A DNA stretch of 64,000 nucleotides from Actinoalloteichus fjordicus (GTDB lineage: Bacteria > Actinomycetota > Actinomycetes > Mycobacteriales > Pseudonocardiaceae), in contig NZ_CP016076.1 of assembly GCF_001941625.1 (NCBI RefSeq), positions 3,410,001 through 3,474,000 of the forward strand. Direction: 5' to 3'. The first letter of the stretch is position 1. Each line of letters opens with the position of its first letter. Shown piece by piece: positions 41,985-50,943 of the stretch. The position numbers and the translations under genes were made by a program. A model generated the notes under the pieces. That model made no database searches. It was not told the origin of the DNA and saw nothing but the letters and a program-made list of their open reading frames with translations.

Positions 41985-42205
41985 TCGGCTTCCCGGGCGG
42001 CCTCCGGCCCCGGCCCGACGCGGCCTGCACGTGCGAACCTGCCTGGCTGGCCCTGGCCGTCCGGTTGGAGGACGGAACCCTCATCGACGTCCTGCCTGCC
42101 GCCACCCCCGGCGGGCTGGCCTGCCTGTACGCGGCCTGCTGTACTCGTTGCGCCGCGCGCTACCCGCACCCTTTCCGCGTGGCGCCCCGCACCCACGCGG
42201 CCTGA
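41981..42205 (+). CDS. Small Cys-rich hypothetical protein
   Basis: GTG 41981 overlaps the previous stop (GTGA). 74 residues containing CTCEP and AACCTRCAARY, four to five cysteines that could bind a metal. Coupled to the preceding small gene. Function unknown. Confidence 0.45.
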   Translation: MIGFPGGLRPRPDAACTCEPAWLALAVRLEDGTLIDVLPAATPGGLACLYAACCTRCAARYPHPFRVAPRTHAA

Positions 42206-42298
42206 CCACCATGCTGATCTCGAGAACGGAACCTGGACGGCTCGGGTGACACGTCCCCGCCGGGCCGTCCAGGTTCGAAACCGCCGCCGGGCGGCGGT

Positions 42299-42628
42299 TC
42301 AGCGATCGAGCGCGCTGGGCTGCACCCGGAGTGTGGCGACCTGTGTCGGAGTCTTCTTCGCGCGGGAGATGTCGGACATCGTCCAGTGCACTCCGACGAC
42401 TTCCCAGGTCTCGTTACGTTCATCGCCCAGCGTGTCGCCGTGGTACCGGCGAGTCCGGACGGTGATGGTCTCCCCGACCCGGGGCACGACGACGACACCA
42501 CCGGTCCCGGTCATCGAGTCGGGATACTGCAAGGGAGTGTGCGGGGCCATGAGCAGGACGTTCGCGTCGTCCCTGCCCTGCTCGTCCACGGCGAGGTAGT
42601 GGATCACCAGTTCAACGGGTGCGGTCAC
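42299..42628 (-). CDS. Hypothetical protein (109 aa), tnpA-side operon
   Basis: GTG 42628 follows AAGGAAGGA. The product begins VTAPVELVIHYLAVDEQGRD and has a beta-rich middle (GVVVVPRVGETITVRTRRYH; TWEVVGVHWTMSD). No recognised domain. It lies downstream of tnpA and the 97-aa gene on the same strand and may be carried with them. Confidence 0.5.
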   Translation of the reverse strand: MTAPVELVIHYLAVDEQGRDDANVLLMAPHTPLQYPDSMTGTGGVVVVPRVGETITVRTRRYHGDTLGDERNETWEVVGVHWTMSDISRAKKTPTQVATLRVQPSALDR

Positions 42629-42718
42629 ACCAATCCTTCCTTCGGTTCGGCTGCCTCGACCCCAACGGGGAGGATGAGCAGCAGGTTCCTCACGCATCCC
42701 GCCGTCACCTGCGCGGAC

Positions 42719-43012
42719 TCAGCGCCTCACCGGCCCACCACCGGCGTTGTCGGCGTTGCCCAGCAGCTCGGCGGTCAGGTCACGCAGACCGGCGACGGCG
42801 GAGAACCGCGGGTCATTGGCGGGATCGTGCCCGTCGGTCTTGGCCTGCTCCCACATGGCATCGACGTACTCGTGCAGCGCCAGCCGCGCCTCGTACTGCG
42901 CCACCAGCTCCTCACCGCTCAACGCAGCGAGAGCGAGGTGATCGTGCGGCGTGAACCCGTTACACAACTCAATGACCATCATCTGGTGATCCAACTTCTC
43001 GGTCTCGTCCAT
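42719..43012 (-). CDS. Hypothetical helical protein (97 aa)
   Basis: Begins MDETEKLDHQMMVIELCNGF, continuing TPHDHLALAALSGEELVAQY and WEQAKTDGHDPANDPRFS; all-helical, acidic. Located 98 bases downstream of tnpA on the same strand. No family recognised; could be an accessory factor for transposition or a stray passenger. Confidence 0.5.
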   Translation of the reverse strand: MDETEKLDHQMMVIELCNGFTPHDHLALAALSGEELVAQYEARLALHEYVDAMWEQAKTDGHDPANDPRFSAVAGLRDLTAELLGNADNAGGGPVRR

Positions 43013-43109
43013 CCCGGCATCGTCCCAAGACCGCCCGCCACTGGACCAGGCCCGCGAACGCGGCTGCGGCCCGACCACCGTCCGGTGACCGGACCACACC
43101 ACGACCCGC

Positions 43110-46100
43110 TCATTCGGGGTCGTCCTCGTCGCTCTCCTCGGCGAGCGCGTTCGGGTCGCGCAGGGGCCGCAGGCCGCCGGCGAGGTCGGCGGGCAGCAAG
43201 AACGAATAGCGGCCCAAGAGGTTGATGTGGCGGTGTCGGAACGGCGATAGCCGGGTGGCATCCTCGTCACGCACCTCGTGGCCGCCCTCTCGCAGGTGGG
43301 TGATGGCGGCGTCGAGATAGCGGGTGTTGAACAACACCAGTGCGTTGAGCACCAGACCCAGCGCGCCGAGCTGGTCCTCCATGCCCTCGTAGTAGCGCTG
43401 CCGCAGTTCACCGCGCTTGCCGTGGAAGATGTCACGGCCGAGGGCGTGACGCCCTTCCTGCAGGTTGCCCTGGGACTTCATCGTGCGGCGGTAGTCGGGT
43501 TCGTCGGCCATGCGCAGCACATGCAGGGACTTGTGGATGCGGCCGTAGTGGGCGATCGCCTCGCCCAACGGGGTCGGGTTGCCGTCGCGGGACAGCATCC
43601 TGATCACGTCGTGCGCCCGCACCGCGCCGGTGTGGATCGAGGCGATCACCCGCAGGATGTCCTCCCAGTGCCGGGCGATCCGTTCCAGGTCGACCCGGCC
43701 GCGAGCGGCGGTGTTGAACGGTCCGTAGTCGGCGCGGGTGTCCACCCGCCACAGCTTCTGATCAGGCAGGTCGGCCAGTTGCGGGGCGTAGGTCCAGCCC
43801 GCCAGCGACAGGAGCCCGAAGACGATGTCCGAATAAGATGCGGTGTCGGTCACGATGGTCTGCGGGCGGACGCCGCCGTCGCGGTCGTAGAGCACGTCCA
43901 GCACATACAAGCTGTCCCGTGGGGTACCGGCCACCACCTTCGCACCGAGCCCGGCGGCCTGATCGTTGACCATGTTCAGCCAGGTCGCGCCCTTGCGGGC
44001 CTTGAAGTACTTCGGGTTGTAGCCGGCGTGCACCGTGTTGACCGGGACGACGAACCGCATCCCATCCACGCTCGCGACGTGACCACCGCCCCACAGCCCG
44101 GCCAGCCCGATAGCGGCCTGCGCGTCGATCAGAGCGGCGTTCGCAGCCCTGATCGTGTCCAGCCGCAGGTAGTTGGCGTTGACGTGCGCAAGCCGATCTC
44201 GCGTCAGAGCCGCCACGCCCGGTTTGGTCACCGGCCGCCAGCCGATGTTGCACGCCTCCGCGACCAGCAGCGCCGCGATCGTCACGTTCAGCTCCGACAG
44301 GCGCGCCTCGCCGCCGGTGATCGAGGTGAACGCCGCATCCGCGCCGGTCCAGGAGAACACCTCCAGCAGCACCTCCGGCAGATCGACCCGAGGCAGCATC
44401 CGGTGGGTGAACTCGCGCAGGTCGACCAGGCTCGGCGGGTCCGCCTCGGCCAGCAACGCCTTCAGGTGCAGCCGCCCGTCGTCGTCGAAGCTCACCGCCG
44501 CGTTGCCCGGCAACCGGGACGCGACGTCGAGGTAGGTGTCGTGCAGCAGCCGCGCCCGCTCGGCCAGATGCTCCGCCGGGTCCTCCGGCAACTCGAGGCT
44601 GGCCAGCACCAACGGCTTCGCCGCCGACCAGGCGTCCCCCGCCAGCAGCTTCGCCCGCGGATCACCCCATTTGGAGGAGTTCACGGCGAAGATGTCACGC
44701 CGCTTGAGATGCCGGTGGAACTGCTCCAGCACGCAGAAGGTGTAGGCACGCCAGTCCACCGCGCCCGGCTCCAGCTCAGGCCCGGACAGCACCAGCTTGC
44801 GCCAGGAGCCGATCAGCAGGGCCTGGTCGATCTCCTCGACGCCGACCTTGTTACGCCCACCGCCCCACAACCCGGGCAGCGCCGTCAACGCCCGCAACAC
44901 CCGTTCGCCGTCCGGGGCGGCACCGAACGCGATCACCTGGCACAGCAGCGGCAGAAACGGTCGCACCGTCGCGTACCGCTTCACCAGCTCAGCCCGCCAC
45001 GCCGCGTCGGCATCCTCGTCCGCCGGCCCTGCCAACGCCACGATGTCGGTCAACGCCTTGGTGATCTGCTCGCGCGGCACCACCGCCTCGATCTGCTCCC
45101 ACACCTGCGCCAGGCTCACCGGCTCGAACGCCACATCCTCCCGCCCGGCGTCCGCAGCGAGGTCCTCACCGGCACCGGTGATCTCCATCAACACCCCGAC
45201 CACCGCAGCGAGCCGGATGGACGCCTTCCCGAGCTTCGGCCAGGTCTTGACCTTCAGCTTGTTCGACTCCCGCTCCGCCCGCGCCAACAGCTTGCTGGTG
45301 ATCAGCACATCCAACAGGTCCAGCGCGTCATCGACCGCACGGGTCTGCAGATACACCACAGTGGCCAACAACGTCGCCAACCGGCGGGAATCCGGATGCC
45401 GCCGCAGCAGGGTGGCCTTGCCCTCCATCCCATAGCGCGACAGCTCCGCCAACCGGCGCGGCGGCACCACCGAGGCGTCCACCCCGCCGAACCCCAACCC
45501 CAGGATCTCCGCCGCGCGCTCCAACGCACCGATCATCGCCGGGCCCGACACCCGGGTCGGCGGCCGACGCAGCTTGTCCAAGGCTGACAACCGCTCCCCG
45601 TCGGCAACCTCCAACAGCCGGTCCAACAGCGCCTTCTGCTCGTCGGTCAGCAACACGAACAACGTGTCCCACAACCGCCCGGTGGCCGCGTCACGACGGC
45701 CGGCCACCAGACGCACGAGCGTGCTCACCCCCGGCAGCAACGCCCGCCGATCCCGCAACCAGCCCACTGCGGCATCGAACAACGCCTTCGGCCCGTCCCC
45801 GGTGGTCCACGCCCGTCCCTCGACCCAATCACCCAACTCGCCCGCGAACCCACCGAACTCGTACCAGCCATCGGCCTCACGGATCTCCCTGGCGTGATCC
45901 AGCCGGGTCATCTCCCGATCCCCATAGGACTTCACACACGACGGATCAGCGATCCCCAACTGCTCCGCCAGGTAATCCACCAACTCGACCGGCACCCCAT
46001 CGAGCGGATCATCCAGAAAACCGCCCGCATACCGAACCGTGGCCAACTGCACGGCGAAGCCGAGCCTGTTGTGATCACGGCGCTTCGACTCGATCAGCGC

Positions 46101-46211
46101 CAAGTCCACATCATCGAGGAAGAAGTACCGCTCCAACTCGGCCCGAGTGAACCCGCTCGGGAAACGACCGTACGCCGACGCCTGATCGTCGGACAGGAAC
46201 TCAACCGGCAA
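43110..46211 (-). CDS. tnpA: Tn3-family transposase TnpA
   Basis: 1,033 residues from a TTG start (46211) with AGGAGAG six bases upstream, the position where relatives have MPVEFLSDDQ; an upstream in-frame start at 46241 would add ten residues. The N-terminal DNA-binding region has LDDVDLALIESKRRDHNRLG and FAVQLATVRYAGGFLDDP. The DDE catalytic residues can be placed at Asp716 (SVDGMRFVVP), Asp789 (IVTDTASYSD) and Glu945 (YEGMEDQLGALGLVLNALV). It is intact end to end. Drives replicative transposition through the 40-bp terminal repeats. Confidence 0.97.
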   Translation of the reverse strand: MPVEFLSDDQASAYGRFPSGFTRAELERYFFLDDVDLALIESKRRDHNRLGFAVQLATVRYAGGFLDDPLDGVPVELVDYLAEQLGIADPSCVKSYGDREMTRLDHAREIREADGWYEFGGFAGELGDWVEGRAWTTGDGPKALFDAAVGWLRDRRALLPGVSTLVRLVAGRRDAATGRLWDTLFVLLTDEQKALLDRLLEVADGERLSALDKLRRPPTRVSGPAMIGALERAAEILGLGFGGVDASVVPPRRLAELSRYGMEGKATLLRRHPDSRRLATLLATVVYLQTRAVDDALDLLDVLITSKLLARAERESNKLKVKTWPKLGKASIRLAAVVGVLMEITGAGEDLAADAGREDVAFEPVSLAQVWEQIEAVVPREQITKALTDIVALAGPADEDADAAWRAELVKRYATVRPFLPLLCQVIAFGAAPDGERVLRALTALPGLWGGGRNKVGVEEIDQALLIGSWRKLVLSGPELEPGAVDWRAYTFCVLEQFHRHLKRRDIFAVNSSKWGDPRAKLLAGDAWSAAKPLVLASLELPEDPAEHLAERARLLHDTYLDVASRLPGNAAVSFDDDGRLHLKALLAEADPPSLVDLREFTHRMLPRVDLPEVLLEVFSWTGADAAFTSITGGEARLSELNVTIAALLVAEACNIGWRPVTKPGVAALTRDRLAHVNANYLRLDTIRAANAALIDAQAAIGLAGLWGGGHVASVDGMRFVVPVNTVHAGYNPKYFKARKGATWLNMVNDQAAGLGAKVVAGTPRDSLYVLDVLYDRDGGVRPQTIVTDTASYSDIVFGLLSLAGWTYAPQLADLPDQKLWRVDTRADYGPFNTAARGRVDLERIARHWEDILRVIASIHTGAVRAHDVIRMLSRDGNPTPLGEAIAHYGRIHKSLHVLRMADEPDYRRTMKSQGNLQEGRHALGRDIFHGKRGELRQRYYEGMEDQLGALGLVLNALVLFNTRYLDAAITHLREGGHEVRDEDATRLSPFRHRHINLLGRYSFLLPADLAGGLRPLRDPNALAEESDEDDPE

Positions 46212-46321
46212 CGCATCTCTCCTGCTACTGCAACCGCCCACCGCGGCGGAACCGGAACGAACCTCAGCACCACGCAGCAGGGCCGGTCAACTCACGAAAC
46301 AGCAGGTCAAGACACGATTCA

Positions 46322-46361
46322 GGCTTAGCGCTGGTTTTCGTTCCAATGTTCCTCAAACGCC
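46322..46361 (-). repeat. Right terminal inverted repeat of the transposon
   Basis: Reads GGCTTAGCGCTGG and ends TTCCTCAAACGCC on the plus strand; its complement matches the left terminus at 38 of 40 bases. Followed directly by AAGGC (46362-46366), the right copy of the target duplication. Confidence 0.95.
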
Positions 46362-46925
46362 AAGGCTCACGCGGAACACCGAAGGTCGTGAGCCATGCCG
46401 GCCCCAGTGCGCCGACATGGGAGGCCGAGTCACTCCCCTCCCCCGGTCGACAGCAATGTGCTGCGAGAAGATCGCGAACGGAGGGTTCAGACGAACGAAA
46501 TCGCCGTGGTGAGGGGTACCAACCTGACCAGGGCCGAAAGGAGCCTGACGAAACCTGACGAAACTCCGGGGATGGTCAGCGCCGGTGGATAGGGGCAGCC
46601 TGGTCGGAGCCGACCGAACAACCAGAGCGACCGGCACAGTGATCGACTCCGGTGCCGAGGTCGGCACCCGTTGGAAGGTGCACAGTGACGTGCGGCCGCC
46701 GGGCGCCGCAGGCCGGCCCTCCCCTTGGCGTCCAGGGCCGGCCGAAGATCGCTACGACCTGGGACCACGACACAGACGGCACGGTGATCTGTGGCCGTCA
46801 CGGCGATCCACGACGAGGCCCTGAGTCATGAGGCGTCGAACGACTGGCGGGAGACCGTCGTCCGCTACGGCTCGATCCGCGCCGTCGGAGTGCCGCTCTC
46901 GTCCCGCTGTGAAGACCCGGCCGGG
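46362..46925. other. Intergenic region right of the transposon
   Basis: No gene recognised. Starts with the target duplication AAGGC. CCTGACGAAA is tandemly repeated at 46544-46563. A small Ser/Glu/Pro-rich open frame crosses this stretch and, if the transposon and one duplication are removed, would join an open frame on the left side; see findings. Confidence 0.5.
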
Positions 46926-47753
46926 TCAGTTCTGGAGGAATTCGAGCAGATCGGAGTGGAAGGTCTCCTTGAAGCCCTCGACGCTCGCGAGCCCGTGCGG
47001 CGCCCCCGGATAAACCTTCAGCGTCGCGTCCGGGACGATCGCGGCGGACTTCCGTCCTGCGGCATCGATCGGCACGATCTGGTCGTCGTCACCGTGGATG
47101 ATCAGCGTCGGGACGTCGAACCGACCGAGATCCTCGGTGAAGTCCGTTTCGGAGAACGCCTTGACGCAGTCCAGCGCGCCCTTGATGCCCAACTGCATGC
47201 TCATCAACCAGAACGCGTCCCTCACCCCCTGCGTCACGGAATTGCCCGGCCGGTTGGCGCCGAAGAAGGGCTCGCTCAACTCCCGGTAGAACTGTGACCG
47301 GTCCTTGCGGATGCCAGCCCGGATGTCGTCGAAGGCGCCGATCGGGGTGCCCTCGGGGTTGCCCTCGGTGCGCAGCATCAACGGCGGGACGGCGCTGAGC
47401 AACACTGCCTTGCTCACTCGTGAGGTGCCGTGGCGCCCGATGTAGCGGGCCACTTCTCCGCCGCCGGTGGAATGTCCCACCAGGATCACGTTGTGCAGGT
47501 CGAGCTGCTCGATCACGCTCGCGAGGTCGTCGGCATAGGTGTCCATGTCGTTGCCGGTCCAGGTCTGTTCGGACCGGCCGTGGCCCCGCCGGTCGTGTGC
47601 GATCGCGCGGTAGCCTGCCTCGGCGACCACGTTCAGCTGGTCATCCCACACGTCGGAGTGCAAAGGCCAGCCGTGGGAGAAGACGACTGGCGTCCCCACT
47701 CCCCAGTCCTTGAAGAAGAGCTTCGTGCCGTCGTTGGTCGTGATCGTGCTCAT
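46926..47753 (-). CDS. Non-haem chloroperoxidase-like alpha/beta hydrolase
   Basis: 275 residues: [17 protein letters not shown] (oxyanion region), [20 protein letters not shown] (nucleophile elbow, Ser), [18 protein letters not shown] (Asp) and PGAPHGL (His), with SAVPPLM typical of the cofactor-free haloperoxidase/ arylesterase branch. Excellent AAGGAGGTG eight bases before ATG 47753. Stand-alone gene. Confidence 0.93.
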   Translation of the reverse strand: MSTITTNDGTKLFFKDWGVGTPVVFSHGWPLHSDVWDDQLNVVAEAGYRAIAHDRRGHGRSEQTWTGNDMDTYADDLASVIEQLDLHNVILVGHSTGGGEVARYIGRHGTSRVSKAVLLSAVPPLMLRTEGNPEGTPIGAFDDIRAGIRKDRSQFYRELSEPFFGANRPGNSVTQGVRDAFWLMSMQLGIKGALDCVKAFSETDFTEDLGRFDVPTLIIHGDDDQIVPIDAAGRKSAAIVPDATLKVYPGAPHGLASVEGFKETFHSDLLEFLQN

Positions 47754-48277
47754 CAGCAGCACCTCCTTCGTCGCAACGGCCCGTGACGAAGCGGCTCGTG
47801 ATCGAGCTCGTCACGTCCGCCACGGCAAACGGCAGCCGCACCTCGTGCACCAGGCCTGTCGCCACCGGCCCGCGTTTCGCCTGCTCGGTTGCTGTCCCGA
47901 CCGACTACCCGAACACCGTGATCACGAACCCGATCGGGTCGTCGGCTCTCGTCTCGAGTGCGGCTGCGGGTGCGCCTCAGTGACCTTCTCGATCATGACC
48001 GGCTTCTCCTCTCTCGCCGTCACTCAGGCGGCTGACAACCGCCGGCTCGGAAGCCCGCACCGTGATCGCACCGCAAGTGGTCGGATCTGATCATCCTGCG
48101 TTCTTCATCGGGTGGGTCGACCCCGGCGACCGACTGATCTCAGCAGCTCATGCGTAGCTGGGACGGTCGTTGCCGGGCGCGGTGCCGAGGTAGAGGTGGC
48201 CGGTCAGATGGCACCAGGCCGGGGAGCGGCCGGACTAGAGCTGGTCTTGTCCCACCTGCCCCGTGCCCGGGGGCAGG
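47754..48277. other. Intergenic region, nothing recognised
   Basis: About 520 bases between the hydrolase start and the end of the TetR gene; no convincing coding frame or structural element. Confidence 0.45.
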
Positions 48278-48877
48278 TCACGTACTCCTGAACAGCCGGT
48301 CCAGATGCACGTCGATCGCGGCGAGCGCGTCCTGGGGCTCGATCACGTCGAGTTCGATCAGGGAGGTGAAGCCGGTGAGGGCGAGGAGCAGGTTGGTCTC
48401 GGTCGCCGGGTCGCGGCCGGAGTCGATGTGCCCGTCGGCGATCGCCTGGTGGACCAGCCGCTCGACAAGAGCCCGCCCTTGGGCGAGGCCGCGGCGCGCC
48501 TGCTCGTGCACGGCCTCGTCGTGCAGCGCCTCCAGGACGTAGGCGGCGCTCATCCGGCTGGTCGCGCGGGCGTCGGCATGCAGGGGGAGCATTTCCGCGA
48601 GAGTCAGTCGCAGCACGTCACGGGGGTGCGGACGGTCACCGAGCTTTGCGAGCCCCTGGTGTATGCGCACCGAGGTCTGCTCGGACGCGAAGTCCATGGC
48701 GAAGGTGAGCATGGCGGTCCGGGAGGCGAAGTAGTGCTGCAACTGCCCGAGTGACATGCCCGCCTCCTGCGCCACCACGCGCATCGTCAGCTGTGTGACG
48801 CCGCGCTGCTCCACCACCCGCCACAGTGCGCGGGCGATCGCTTCGCGGCGTCCGCGGTGATCCACCTGTTTCGGCAT
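48278..48877 (-). CDS. TetR-family transcriptional regulator
   Basis: 199 residues: MPKQVDHRGRREAIARALWR, GVTQLTMRVVAQEAGMSLGQ and LQHYFASRTAMLTFAMDFAS, then a BetI-like C-terminal domain (SRMSAAYVLEALHDEAVHEQ). Divergent from the carboxylesterase; likely regulates it. GGGAGGGGGCA upstream of ATG 48877. Confidence 0.92.
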   Translation of the reverse strand: MPKQVDHRGRREAIARALWRVVEQRGVTQLTMRVVAQEAGMSLGQLQHYFASRTAMLTFAMDFASEQTSVRIHQGLAKLGDRPHPRDVLRLTLAEMLPLHADARATSRMSAAYVLEALHDEAVHEQARRGLAQGRALVERLVHQAIADGHIDSGRDPATETNLLLALTGFTSLIELDVIEPQDALAAIDVHLDRLFRST

Positions 48878-48917
48878 CGCCTGCCCCCTCCCTCGTACCC
48901 CGGGACCGTTCCAATAC

Positions 48918-48948
48918 AGTTGACATAATACACCTGACCCATAACCCT
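48918..48948 (+). promoter_or_regulatory. Promoter region of the carboxylesterase gene
   Basis: TTGACA at 48920-48925 is a consensus -35 in an unusually AT-rich stretch (CAATACAGTTGACATAATAC) of the divergent gap. The -10 (possibly CATAAC, ~48940) is weak. The AT-rich core with ATAC/GTAT symmetry may also be the TetR operator. Confidence 0.4.
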
Positions 48949-48976
48949 GGGGTCCACTCGAGGGGAAGGAATCGTC

Positions 48977-50467
48977 ATGTCCGAACAGCCAAAGGTACGG
49001 ACCACGGAAGGCGTGGTGCAGGGCCGCAGGCGGCAGGGGCACGCGGTGTTCCGCGGCATTCCCTACGCCCAGCCCCCGGTCGGAGCGCTCCGCTTCGCCG
49101 CGCCCGCGCCGCCGCACCGCTGGGAGGGGACGAGGCAGGCGGTCGAGTTCGGCCCCGTGGTGCCGCTGTCCCTGCCGATCGACGTGCCCCCGCAGGGCAC
49201 CGACTGGCTGACCCTCAACGTCGGCACCCCGGACCCCGGCGCGGCGGGACTGCCGGTGCTGGTGTGGATCCCCGTGGGCGGCTACCTCTCGGCAGCGTCG
49301 AGCGACCCGATGTTCGACCCGGCAGCCCTGGCCGAGGCGGGAGTCGTCGTGGTGACCATCAACTGCCGCGTGGGCGCGGAGGGATTCGCGTTCCTCGACG
49401 ACGTGCCGCCCAACCGCGGATTGCTCGACCAGATCGCGGCGCTCGAGTGGGTGCAGCGCAACATCGCCGCCTTCGGAGGCGACCCCGGCCGGGTCACCGT
49501 GGGCGGGGTATCCGCCGGGGCGGGGTCGGTCGCCGCCCTCCTGACGATGACGTCCGCGCGCGGACTGTTCCGGCGGGCCATCGCCCACTCGGTACCGGGG
49601 CTGCACAGCACCCCCGCGCTGGCACGGCAGGTCACCGCCGCGTTCGCGGATCGGCTCGGCGCGGCGGCCCCCACCGCCGAGGCCCTGCGTGACATCGACC
49701 CATGGCACCTGGCCGCCGAGCTCACTTCCTTCAACGCAGGCCTCCACGCGCACCGGGAGAGCTGGGGACGCCTCACGGAGACCGGCACCGCGCTGTGTCC
49801 CGTCGTCGACGGCGAGGTCCTCCCGGAAACGCCCTGGCCAGCGCTGACCGGCGCGCGCGCGAGCGGGACCGAACTGCTCGTCGGCCACGCCCGGGACGAA
49901 TTCCGGTACTTCAGCGTCATGAGCGGACGGTACGGCACCTTCACCGAGGAGGACGCCCACGCAGCCCTGGAACTGCACGCCCCGCAGCCGGACGGCGCGC
50001 GGGCCTACCGTGCCGCGTTCCCGCAGGCAGGCCCGGAGGAGCTGGTGGAGACGGTGTACTCCGACGCCCTCTTCCGCATGCCGTCACAGCAGCTGGCCGA
50101 GGCGAACGCCGCAGCAGGCGGCACCTCGTACCTGTTCGAACTGTGCTGGGTTACCCCGGTCCTCGGCGGCATCCTGGGCGCCTGCCACAGCCTCGACGTG
50201 CCCCTGGCATTCGGCACGCTGGACAGCCCCGTCGGCACCAAGCTCATCGGCGAGGAGCCCACTCCCGAGGGCGTCGCGCTCTCCCGCGAACTCCAAGAGG
50301 CATGGGTCCGCTTCGTCACCACCGGCGACGCGGGCTGGCCCGCCCACCGGCCCGGCGAGCGTCTCACCCGCGTCCTGGACACCGAGTCGACGACGCTGCC
50401 CTACCCCGAACAGGCATCCCGCCAGATCTGGGAAGGCCACTCCCCCGCCCCCTTCGATCTCTCGTGA
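48977..50467 (+). CDS. Type B carboxylesterase
   Basis: 496 residues: VFRGIPYAQPPVGALRFAAP, NRGLLDQIAALEWVQRNIAA, FGGDPGRVTVGGVSAGAGSV (GxSxG nucleophile, Ser), GHARDEFRYF (acidic member) and GACHSLDVPLAFG (His) are classic. Probably cytosolic; hydrolyses esters. ATG 48977 with GGGGAAGGA. Divergent from TetR. Confidence 0.95.
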   Translation: MSEQPKVRTTEGVVQGRRRQGHAVFRGIPYAQPPVGALRFAAPAPPHRWEGTRQAVEFGPVVPLSLPIDVPPQGTDWLTLNVGTPDPGAAGLPVLVWIPVGGYLSAASSDPMFDPAALAEAGVVVVTINCRVGAEGFAFLDDVPPNRGLLDQIAALEWVQRNIAAFGGDPGRVTVGGVSAGAGSVAALLTMTSARGLFRRAIAHSVPGLHSTPALARQVTAAFADRLGAAAPTAEALRDIDPWHLAAELTSFNAGLHAHRESWGRLTETGTALCPVVDGEVLPETPWPALTGARASGTELLVGHARDEFRYFSVMSGRYGTFTEEDAHAALELHAPQPDGARAYRAAFPQAGPEELVETVYSDALFRMPSQQLAEANAAAGGTSYLFELCWVTPVLGGILGACHSLDVPLAFGTLDSPVGTKLIGEEPTPEGVALSRELQEAWVRFVTTGDAGWPAHRPGERLTRVLDTESTTLPYPEQASRQIWEGHSPAPFDLS

Positions 50468-50597
50468 TCGTCCGGGTCGGCTCCTACGACTGCGACGCCG
50501 CCACTCACCTGCCCCTCCGGGACAGCGCGAACTGGCGTACAGCCAGGCAACACCCGGCTGGCTTGGCAGCAGATCCCCCCGAGGGTGACGGACGACA

Positions 50598-50890
50598 TCA
50601 AGAGCCGGGAGAGGCCGACGAGAGAGGGCCCAGGTCACGGATGATCCCGGCCAGGGACCAGATGGGCTCGCTCTCCGCCTCCCTCCACCACACCAGCGCG
50701 TACGGCAGCGGCTCCAGATCGGTGAGGCAGGTAGGCGATGTCCGGCCGTGCCCAGTAGCGGGTGACGTGGGCGGGGAAGAGCACCACGAGCTCGTCCATG
50801 CTGGCGAGGGCATGTTCGGTCAGCAGCCTGTTCATGATCGGGGCCAGACACGGGCCGCGAACACGGTGCTCAGCAAGGAGACGCCCGGGG
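50598..50890 (-). pseudogene. Remnant of a LysR-family regulator (C-terminal part)
   Basis: One frame gives LTEHALASMDELVVLFPAHV, TRYWARPDIAYLP; after a frameshift at about 50725 the other gives TDLEPLPYALVWWREAESEP and IWSLAGIIRDLGP. Together they match the last ~70 residues of a LysR substrate-binding domain. The DNA-binding half is absent. Confidence 0.6.
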
Positions 50891-50943
50891 GCCCACCCTC
50901 GCCGGGCCACCTGCGGTGGGCTGCCTGCGCCGCTGGGGCCGAC

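Larger units (their letters stand above)
36460..46361. mobile_element. Intact Tn3-family transposon (9,902 bp) with radical SAM cargo
   Basis: Ends are 40-bp terminal inverted repeats beginning GGCGTTTGAGGAACAT (36460-36499 and complement 46322-46361), identical at 38 of 40 positions. Both ends are flanked by the direct repeat AAGGC (36455-36459 and 46362-46366), the 5-bp duplication made by Tn3 transposition. Inside are tnpA (43110-46211), a tyrosine recombinase (40370-41326) beside a palindromic crossover site, four small genes and the cargo cluster 36844-40236. Perfect flanking duplication argues for relatively recent insertion. It lies beside two older transposase remnants. Confidence 0.93.
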
